Position numbers and translations under genes: made by a program. DNA of 7,842 nt, from contig SLFF01000077.1 in assembly GCA_007124395.1 (NCBI GenBank), forward strand, positions 1-7,842, in the 5' to 3' direction. The notes under the pieces are model-generated. The model ran no database searches. It was not told the origin of the DNA and saw only the letters and a program-made list of their open reading frames with translations. Every line of letters begins with the position of its first letter. Positions within the stretch are counted from its first letter, which is position 1. This stretch comes from Thermomicrobiaceae bacterium. Lineage in GTDB: Bacteria > Chloroflexota > Chloroflexia > Thermomicrobiales > Thermomicrobiaceae. Shown piece by piece: positions 1 to 4,851 of the stretch.

Positions 1-24
1 AATAGTCCCCAACAGCCGTGTTTA

Positions 25-87
25 CCGAGTATGCGAGTTTCCGCGTTCAGGTTGTGAGACCGTCCTGCTCGCCAAACGCATACCCGG
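25..87 (-). other. Inverted repeat just downstream of the substrate-binding protein gene
   Basis: Bases 77-87 and 25-35 form an 11-bp stem enclosing a 41-nt loop, starting 5 nt after the stop codon of the lipoprotein gene. Read as minus-strand RNA, every position pairs, with one G-U. On the plus strand the same position (28 with 84) would be an A-C mismatch, so the structure fits minus-strand transcription. No U tract follows the stem. It may be a 3'-end stabilising structure or part of a terminator that needs more sequence to judge. The remaining bases 1-24 show nothing recognisable. Confidence 0.3.
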
Positions 88-92
88 ATTAA

Positions 93-2078
93 CTAGTCCT
101 GAACCGCTCGGAGGTTGTTCAGAACCAGCTGGAACGTCAGGTGCCAGAAAGCTCCATTGACGTAGTTGTTATCTTCTGTCGGCCAGTTGTCCCAGTAGGT
201 CGTGTTCATCGGAATTCGATGGTAGAACTCGTTGATCATGACTGCTGGCAGTTCTGGCAACCAGATCTCCATCGCTCTGTAGAATTGGTCCATCAGGGCG
301 TCGACATCGTCTGGTGATGTCACTGCCATCTCGTCCACGATCTCGTCGTACTCCTCGTTCAACCAGCGACTGAAGTTCACCTGATGGGCGCCAGGTACTG
401 CAGCCGTTGCGGACTGATAGAGTCGCAGGGAGTAGTACGGGTCACCACTCACACTGCCGCCGTGGCCATTGAATCCACTTTCGAACTCACCGCGGGAGAG
501 CAGGTCTCCCCAGTCTGGTGGCATAGAGAACTCAGCGTCGATACCGCCGCGTCGCAGTTGCTCACCGACAACAGGCCCGAGCAGCTGTCGCCCTGCGGCA
601 CCCATCATCTGCAGCTCGAGTATTTCACCGTCACGTTCCCACCAGCCGTCGTCGTTCTTCTCGAATCCGGCTTCCATCATGAGTTCGTCAGCGCGTTCCG
701 GGTTGTACTCGATCGGGTTCCACTCTTCGAGGAGATCCTCGACGTGGTCAACGAACGGCGTCAGTGCTGGATAAGACGGGATAAACAGCGGGTAGAGACT
801 GCCAGCGCCGCTCTCGGCGACTTCCACGATCTGCTCGCGATCGAGATAGTAGCTGACCGCCCAGCGAAGGTTGACTTCTTCCCACGGTTCGTATTCGTGG
901 TTGAGGAACAGTCCCATTGGCCACCAGTCGACATAGCCAAATGGCGCTTCACGCCCGGAGTGCGTGGTGAGCATCGGATTCTGGTCGAGAATCAACTGCA
1001 TGGTCGCCGGCGTCATGCCGGACGAGAAGTCGATCTGGTTTGTCAGATGCGCCTGTGCCGTCTGATCTTCACCACCGAATGGTAGATAGATCACGCGCTC
1101 AACATCTGGCATCTGATCGACCAGTCCGTGGTCAACTGCCCACCAGGAGTCGCGACGGTCGATGACCTTCTGCTCAGGTGAGGAGAAGACGACACGCCAG
1201 CACGATGTGGTGACGGGCAGTCCTTCATCCACATCAAACGCCGTATAGACATCCCAGTCGACGCCGTCGTAGATGTGTGCGGGTACGATGTAGACGCCGA
1301 TATCGAACCGATAGGTGAGCAAGAAGAAGAAACGAGGAGACGGCACGACAAAGTCGATAACGACCTCCGTGTCGCTGACCGCTTCTGCCTGCTCAACGAC
1401 CTGCTGGACGTCGACACCCCAGCGAATCGCGGCACCTTGTTCATTCAGACTGTTGATCGTGAATGCAACATCATGGGCAGAGAATGGCTCGCCATCGCTC
1501 CACTCGATGCCTTCTCGGGTAAAGATGCGGAGTTGGGTAAAGTCGTCGTTATACTCGTAACCCTCAGCCAGCCACAGAATCTCTTCGTCGGCGAACGCAC
1601 TGTAGAAGGCCAGGGGTTCGTAGAGAATCCCAGAACCGTTCTGATGGTTGCCACCAATTGCATACGGGTTCCAGATCTCATGGTCGACAAATCGACCCTC
1701 GACACCGGACCAGCGCAAGATCAGCGATCGATTTCGTGGAATATCGGCAACACCCTCTACATCGGGTACTTCGACTTCTTCCACGTCGTCGACTTCGATT
1801 GCCTCTTCGTCGTCACTGTCGTCGTCGCTATCGTCGGTCTCTTCTACGTCTTCTTCATCATCATCGTCGTCATCTGGCTCCGCGACGTCGTCGTCGCTGT
1901 CGTCGGTCGCTTCAGCACCGACATCCGGATCATCATCTTCGCCGCATGCCGCGAGCAAGGTTCCCAGTGCTGGCACTGAAAGACCCAGTAGCGTTGCCCG
2001 CTTGATGAAATCTCGTCGTCCGACTCGTCCATCAAGCGCAGCGGAAAATGCAGCGTCGATGTCACGCTGATCCTTCAT
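93..2078 (-). CDS. Tat-exported lipoprotein, ABC transporter substrate-binding protein, family 5 (peptide/nickel type)
   Basis: This is a 661-residue extracytoplasmic binding protein that would capture a solute at the outer face of the membrane for an ABC importer. The N-terminus carries a twin-arginine motif (GRRDFIKR, R21-R22), a hydrophobic stretch and a lipobox LLAAC with Cys45 as the lipidated residue. This combination predicts a lipoprotein exported by Tat. Residues 47-114 form a highly acidic linker. The rest, from about residue 115, looks like the SBP_bac_5 fold: a 'GIEWSDGEPFSAHDVAFT' block near the middle of lobe I, 'NLRWAVSYYLDREQI' and 'YNPERADELMMEAGF' further on. The ligand cannot be named; peptides, nickel or sugars occur in the family. 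The start is supported by a strong AGGAGG at 2085-2090, 6 nt before the ATG. No permease or ATPase gene is seen in the window; they could lie to the left, beyond base 1. Stop codon is TAG. Confidence 0.9.
   Translation of the reverse strand: MKDQRDIDAAFSAALDGRVGRRDFIKRATLLGLSVPALGTLLAACGEDDDPDVGAEATDDSDDDVAEPDDDDDDEEDVEETDDSDDDSDDEEAIEVDDVEEVEVPDVEGVADIPRNRSLILRWSGVEGRFVDHEIWNPYAIGGNHQNGSGILYEPLAFYSAFADEEILWLAEGYEYNDDFTQLRIFTREGIEWSDGEPFSAHDVAFTINSLNEQGAAIRWGVDVQQVVEQAEAVSDTEVVIDFVVPSPRFFFLLTYRFDIGVYIVPAHIYDGVDWDVYTAFDVDEGLPVTTSCWRVVFSSPEQKVIDRRDSWWAVDHGLVDQMPDVERVIYLPFGGEDQTAQAHLTNQIDFSSGMTPATMQLILDQNPMLTTHSGREAPFGYVDWWPMGLFLNHEYEPWEEVNLRWAVSYYLDREQIVEVAESGAGSLYPLFIPSYPALTPFVDHVEDLLEEWNPIEYNPERADELMMEAGFEKNDDGWWERDGEILELQMMGAAGRQLLGPVVGEQLRRGGIDAEFSMPPDWGDLLSRGEFESGFNGHGGSVSGDPYYSLRLYQSATAAVPGAHQVNFSRWLNEEYDEIVDEMAVTSPDDVDALMDQFYRAMEIWLPELPAVMINEFYHRIPMNTTYWDNWPTEDNNYVNGAFWHLTFQLVLNNLRAVQD
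1737..1940 (-). repeat. Acidic low-complexity linker coding region (Asp/Glu-rich)
   Basis: This stretch encodes residues 47-114 of the lipoprotein. By my count 41 of the 66 residues from 47 to 112 are Asp or Glu, and none of them is Lys or Arg. The heptad TDDSDDD occurs twice (residues 58-64 and 81-87), with a run of six Asp at 69-74 between them. At DNA level it appears on the plus strand as runs of gtcgtc and cttcttc, which would favour replication slippage and length variation between strains. The stretch sits directly between the lipidated Cys45 and the folded binding domain, so it is best read as a disordered, negatively charged tether. Confidence 0.85.
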
Positions 2079-2084
2079 GAGCGT

Positions 2085-2090
2085 CCTCCT
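2085..2090 (-). promoter_or_regulatory. Shine-Dalgarno site of the lipoprotein gene
   Basis: AGGAGG on the minus strand, 6 nt before the ATG. It is the strongest ribosome binding site in the window and fixes the start of the gene, which puts the twin-arginine motif at residues 21-22. Confidence 0.8.
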
Positions 2091-2113
2091 GACACATTTC
2101 GTTGTACCGATAA

Positions 2114-2153
2114 ATCCCGGTGATTGGTCACAGCCTAAGCGATATCCCGGTGA
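2114..2153. repeat. 10-bp direct repeat over the lipoprotein promoter, candidate operator
   Basis: ATCCCGGTGA on the plus strand occurs exactly at 2114-2123 and again at 2144-2153, 30 bp apart start to start, close to three helical turns. Both copies are preceded by CGATA, with a 2-base difference in offset. One copy lies inside the spacer between the -35 and -10 elements and the other just past the predicted transcription start. This placement is what a repressor binding cooperatively to one face of the DNA would need. The regulator is unknown. Confidence 0.45.
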
Positions 2154-2160
2154 AAGTCAA
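2132..2160 (-). promoter_or_regulatory. Candidate sigma70-type promoter for the lipoprotein gene
   Basis: On the minus strand there is TTGACT (2155-2160, five of six matches to the -35 consensus), a 17-bp spacer, and TAGGCT (2132-2137, a weak -10 with three of six matches). Transcription would start near 2125, about 47 nt before the ATG. The good -35 with a poor -10 suggests a regulated promoter. The direct repeat described separately overlaps its spacer. Confidence 0.45.
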
Positions 2161-2177
2161 TGTTTGTTTTACAGGTT

Positions 2178-2192
2178 CATATGCAGCGTATG
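2178..2192. repeat. Imperfect 15-bp palindrome upstream of the lipoprotein promoter
   Basis: CATATGCAGCGTATG is symmetric around base 2185 except for one pair of positions (T2182 with G2188). It ends 17 bp before the -35 element, a usual place for an activator or an upstream operator. A short palindrome like this can arise by chance. Confidence 0.25.
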
Positions 2193-2296
2193 CCGATTGT
2201 GATTGTGAGAAAATGCACACGTTCATGGATTGCCCACGACGGACAACCGCCGGTCAGGCAAGGGTGTTTGCGAGATGATGCTGGTCAGGGGGTGAG

Positions 2297-2318
2297 GCGG
2301 GCAACAACAGTTGCCCGC
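2297..2318 (-). terminator. Hairpin downstream of lysS, candidate terminator without a U tract
   Basis: Bases 2297-2305 (GCGGGCAAC) and 2310-2318 (GTTGCCCGC) form a perfect 9-bp GC-rich stem with a 4-nt loop, 22 bp after the lysS stop codon. Read on the minus strand the stem is followed by CCTCACCCCC rather than uridines. It is therefore not a canonical intrinsic terminator; it may stabilise the lysS 3' end or act together with another factor. Bases 2193-2296 between it and the lipoprotein promoter show no other clear element. Confidence 0.45.
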
Positions 2319-2340
2319 GATGTCTAATCGATGATGGCGC

Positions 2341-3870
2341 TCAGGAGGATATGTGTGGCTCGAGCGCGTCGGCGAGGCCGAGCCCGGTGGTCTTGGTCCG
2401 AAGATGCGGGAATAGGATCACTTCACGGATGTTCTGCTGATCGGTGAACAGCATGACCAGGCGGTCGACGCCGAGGCCGAAGCCGCCCGTCGGCGGCATC
2501 CCGTGCATCAAAGCGTTGACATAATCTTCATCGATCGGCATGGCGTCTTCATCGCCAGCTTCTCGATCCCGGACTTGCTCAAGGAACCGGGATAGCTGAT
2601 CGAGCGGGTCGTTGAGTTCCGTGAAGGCGTTACCCGCTTCGACGCCGGCGATAAACGGCTGGAATCGCTCGACGACTTCGGGGTTGTCCGGACTTCGCTT
2701 CGCCAGTGGCGAGAGGGCGACCGGATAATCGATCAGAAACGTTGGCTGGATGAGGTTGGGGCGGACGAACGTCTTCATCAGTTCGTCCACGATTCGCGGC
2801 CAGACGTCTGCTGGCTGGACATCGGCTCCCAGGCGCTTTGCTTCTTCGTAGAGCTCTTTCTGATCGCGAACCTCGAGGTAGTCGATTCCGGTGGCGTCGA
2901 GCAGGGCCTGACGCAGGGTCACCCGCGGCCATGGCGGGGTCAGGTCGATCTCGTGCCCGGCATAGGTAAAAGACGTCGTTCCGAGCGCTTCCTGCGCACA
3001 GTGAACGATCATCTGTTCCGTGAGCTCCATGACGTCGTTGTAATCAGCGTAGGCGATGTAGAACTCAATCATGGTGAATTCTGGCGAGTGCCGGCCGTCG
3101 ATTCCTTCGTTCCGGAAATCCTTGCAGATCTCATAGACGCGCTCGAAGCCTCCGACGATCAGTCGCTTGAGGTACAGCTCGTCAGCGATCCGCAGATAGA
3201 ACGTCTGGTCCAGAGTGTGATAGTGCGAGGTAAACGGGCGAGCAGCTGCACCCCCGTAGAGTGGCTGCAGGGTAGGAGTCTCGACCTCCATGAATCCACG
3301 CGAATCGAGGAAACTCCGCATTGCACGCACGACTTTTGTGCGCTTGATGAAGATATCTCTGACTTCCTCGTTCGAGATCAGGTCGGCATATCGCTGCCGG
3401 TAGCGGGTCTCGACATCGCTCAGCCCATGCCACTTTTCCGGAGGTGGGGTGAGCGCTTTGGAGAGGAGTTTGACCTCGCTGGCCTGAACAGTGATCTCGC
3501 CCATTCTCGTGCGGAACAGGTGACCCGTCGCCTCGACGAAATCCCCCATGTCGATCATTCGCTTGAACCAGGTATGCGCTTCTTCGCCGAGATCGTTCCG
3601 GCGGAGGAACAACTGGATCGAGCCACTACCGTCCTGTAGTGTGCAGAAGATCGATCGACCCATGTCGCGGATGGTCATGATGCGTCCGGCCACGGTGACC
3701 GGTTCGCTGTCGTGTTCCCCGCCGAGACCGTCTTCGACACTGGCAAACCGGTCCAGCGCTTCCTGAGCTGTATGAGTCCGGTGGGATCGGGGTGGGTAGG
3801 GATCGATTCCCTGACTACGGAGCTCGCGGAGTTTCTCTAATCGACGTTCCTGATGTTCGCTTAGCGCCAT
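2341..3870 (-). CDS. lysS: Lysine--tRNA ligase, class II
   Basis: A cytoplasmic enzyme that charges tRNA-Lys with lysine using ATP, acting as a homodimer. The 509-residue length is typical for bacterial class II LysRS. The N-terminal part (about residues 57-135) is the OB-fold anticodon-binding domain, with 'VAGRIMTIRDMG' and 'LQDGSGSIQLF'. The catalytic domain shows motif 1 around 187-204 (FLDSRGFMEVETPTLQP), the family signature 'YLRIADELYLKRLIVGGFERVYE' at 225-247, motif 2 at 252-270 (FRNEGIDGRHSPEFTMIEF), and motif 3 at 463-473 (GFGLGVDRLVM). Before motif 2 the usual 'GGANARPF' appears as 'GGAAARPF' (206-213). The ATG at 3868-3870 gives the expected N-terminus (short helix, then GIDPYP), but the Shine-Dalgarno is weak (GAAAG close by, AAGGGGA further off). 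The gene follows greA, a common neighbour; the greA terminator separates the two. Confidence 0.97.
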   Translation of the reverse strand: MALSEHQERRLEKLRELRSQGIDPYPPRSHRTHTAQEALDRFASVEDGLGGEHDSEPVTVAGRIMTIRDMGRSIFCTLQDGSGSIQLFLRRNDLGEEAHTWFKRMIDMGDFVEATGHLFRTRMGEITVQASEVKLLSKALTPPPEKWHGLSDVETRYRQRYADLISNEEVRDIFIKRTKVVRAMRSFLDSRGFMEVETPTLQPLYGGAAARPFTSHYHTLDQTFYLRIADELYLKRLIVGGFERVYEICKDFRNEGIDGRHSPEFTMIEFYIAYADYNDVMELTEQMIVHCAQEALGTTSFTYAGHEIDLTPPWPRVTLRQALLDATGIDYLEVRDQKELYEEAKRLGADVQPADVWPRIVDELMKTFVRPNLIQPTFLIDYPVALSPLAKRSPDNPEVVERFQPFIAGVEAGNAFTELNDPLDQLSRFLEQVRDREAGDEDAMPIDEDYVNALMHGMPPTGGFGLGVDRLVMLFTDQQNIREVILFPHLRTKTTGLGLADALEPHISS

Positions 3871-3929
3871 TGCTTTCGCTCTGGTTCCCCTTCATCATGC
3901 TTCAGCCATGCGGATCAGTCGTGAGACAC

Positions 3930-3965
3930 AAAAAAGCCGCGAGTCGTCAGCCAACGACCCGCGGC
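3930..3965 (-). terminator. Intrinsic terminator of greA
   Basis: On the minus strand, bases 3965-3954 and 3947-3936 form a 12-bp stem with one G-U pair and a 6-nt loop, immediately followed by six T (3935-3930). It begins 22 nt after the greA stop codon. The G-U pair would be an A-C mismatch on the plus strand, so it is built for minus-strand transcription. About 60 bp remain before the lysS ATG, and I see no convincing promoter there; lysS may be reached by partial read-through. Confidence 0.9.
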
Positions 3966-3987
3966 AAACCTACTCTGTGCGAGTCGA

Positions 3988-4458
3988 TTACTCAACCTTT
4001 TCAATCGTAAAGGTGGTATCGCCGCCGGGTGCGCTAACGACAACAGATTCGCCGACGCGTTTTCCGATCACCGCGGCCCCGACTGGGGATTCGGTGGAAA
4101 TCGTGCCCTGGAGCGTGTTCGCTTCCTGAGGGCTGACCAGGATCCACGTATCGGTTTCGTCGAATTCATCGCGCAGGGTGACGGTAGAGCCGAACTGAAC
4201 AACGTCAGACGATTCGTCGTACTCAACGACTTTCGCGCGACGCAGGATATGTTCGATCTCGCGGATACGAGCCTCGATAATGACAAGCTCTTCCTTGGTC
4301 TCCTCATACTCGCTGTTATCGGAGACATCACCGTCAGATGTCAGCTCCTGAATGCGGCGAGCCACAGACGGATGCTTTTCGGTGCGGAGCTGCTCGAGCT
4401 CCTTTTCAAGGCCGGTCTTGCCCTGCGCTGTCAGCATCACAGGACTATCGGAAGCCAT
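3988..4458 (-). CDS. greA: Transcription elongation factor GreA
   Basis: GreA enters the secondary channel of RNA polymerase and stimulates cleavage of the nascent RNA in backtracked complexes, so elongation can resume. At 156 residues it is the usual length. Residues 7-80 form the antiparallel coiled coil; its tip carries the acidic pair that coordinates the catalytic magnesium, here D44 and D47 in 'GDVSDNSEY', equivalent to D41 and E44 of E. coli GreA. Residues about 85-156 are the FKBP-like C-terminal domain that docks on polymerase, with 'FGSTVTL' and 'SPVGAAVIGKRVGESVVVSAPGG'. The ATG is supported by GAAGG about 7 nt upstream. It has its own terminator and an unusual promoter-terminator leader upstream (see 4606-4684). 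Confidence 0.96.
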   Translation of the reverse strand: MASDSPVMLTAQGKTGLEKELEQLRTEKHPSVARRIQELTSDGDVSDNSEYEETKEELVIIEARIREIEHILRRAKVVEYDESSDVVQFGSTVTLRDEFDETDTWILVSPQEANTLQGTISTESPVGAAVIGKRVGESVVVSAPGGDTTFTIEKVE

Positions 4459-4519
4459 AGATTACCCTTCTTTCGACCAGCAACGTCGAATGCAGTACTA
4501 AAGAAACATCCCCGGCCAG

Positions 4520-4535
4520 ACCTCGATCTCGAGGT
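4520..4535. repeat. 16-bp near-perfect palindrome in the greA 5' region
   Basis: ACCTCGA and TCGAGGT flank a 2-base centre. It lies 62 bp upstream of the greA ATG and downstream of the leader terminator. It could be an operator or, in RNA, a short stem with no real loop. Apart from it, bases 4459-4605 show only the ribosome binding site and no good promoter. Confidence 0.35.
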
Positions 4536-4605
4536 TGCCGCGGATGGTGACCGCTGATGGTTTGCTGGTTCGGCGCAAATGCGTCGTTGACTGTGAACGG
4601 ATACT

Positions 4606-4630
4606 AAAAACCGAGGAACAAAGCCCTCGG
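4606..4630 (-). terminator. Intrinsic terminator between tRNA-Val and greA
   Basis: On the minus strand CCGAGG (4630-4625), an 8-nt loop and CCTCGG (4616-4611) form a 6-bp stem followed by five T (4610-4606). It could end the tRNA-Val transcript, 89 nt downstream of the tRNA. It also lies only about 20 nt beyond the predicted start of transcription from the promoter at 4656-4684, and 147 bp before greA, so it could act as a greA leader terminator. Confidence 0.75.
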
Positions 4631-4649
4631 CGTCACGTGAGAGTACGCT
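4606..4649 (-). ncRNA. Predicted short terminated greA leader RNA (about 44 nt)
   Basis: If transcription starts about 7 nt after the -10 hexamer (near 4649) and stops at the terminator at 4606, the product is about 44 nt long and ends in the CCGAGG/CCTCGG hairpin. E. coli greA has a comparable leader that yields short terminated RNAs known as GraL. Here the call rests only on promoter and terminator spacing; no sequence similarity to GraL is claimed. The alternative is that the terminator belongs to the tRNA and the promoter simply reads through to greA. Confidence 0.4.
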
Positions 4650-4655
4650 GAACAG

Positions 4656-4684
4656 AGTATAGCCGAACTCAGCGCAAGCTGCAA
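4656..4684 (-). promoter_or_regulatory. Sigma70-type promoter upstream of greA
   Basis: On the minus strand TTGCAG (4679-4684, four of six), exactly 17 bp, then TATACT (4656-4661, five of six). It is almost the same as the tRNA promoter at 4820-4848. It lies between the tRNA 3' end and the terminator at 4606-4630, so any transcript towards greA must pass that terminator. Confidence 0.7.
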
Positions 4685-4718
4685 CAGCATGCACAATGGC
4701 AGTGGTTTCGGTAACGAG

Positions 4719-4795
<77 letters not shown>

Positions 4796-4819
4796 GCAGC
4801 CGTCTCGATTACCTGCACG

Positions 4820-4848
4820 AGTATAGCGGTTGCTGTGGCTCACGGCAA
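4820..4848 (-). promoter_or_regulatory. Sigma70-type promoter of tRNA-Val
   Basis: On the minus strand TTGCCG (4843-4848, four of six), exactly 17 bp, then TATACT (4820-4825, five of six). Predicted start near 4813, about 18 nt before the tRNA 5' end. The -35 lies 3 bp past the peptidase stop codon, so the tRNA is independently transcribed although the peptidase transcript may also run into it. Confidence 0.75.
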
Positions 4849-4851
4849 TGA

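Noticed and set aside
384..1085. 233-codon plus-strand open frame opposite the C-terminal half of the lipoprotein
   Set aside because: No domain, no ribosome binding site, and fully explained by the conserved binding-protein frame on the other strand.
1275..2070. Long plus-strand open frames opposite the lipoprotein gene, including a Ser-rich one at 1648-2070 and a hydrophobic one at 1275-1979
   Set aside because: They are the complement of the Asp/Glu codon runs in the real gene; the minus-strand frame has a Tat signal, lipobox, ribosome binding site and family motifs, while these have only low-complexity composition.
2953..3639. 228-codon plus-strand open frame inside lysS
   Set aside because: It lies wholly opposite conserved LysRS motifs and shows no recognisable domain, so it is a shadow of the coding strand.
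3871..3929. Possible lysS promoter with CATGAT as -10 and ACGACT as -35
   Set aside because: The -35 matches only three of six consensus bases and the -10 four of six; too weak to list as a feature.
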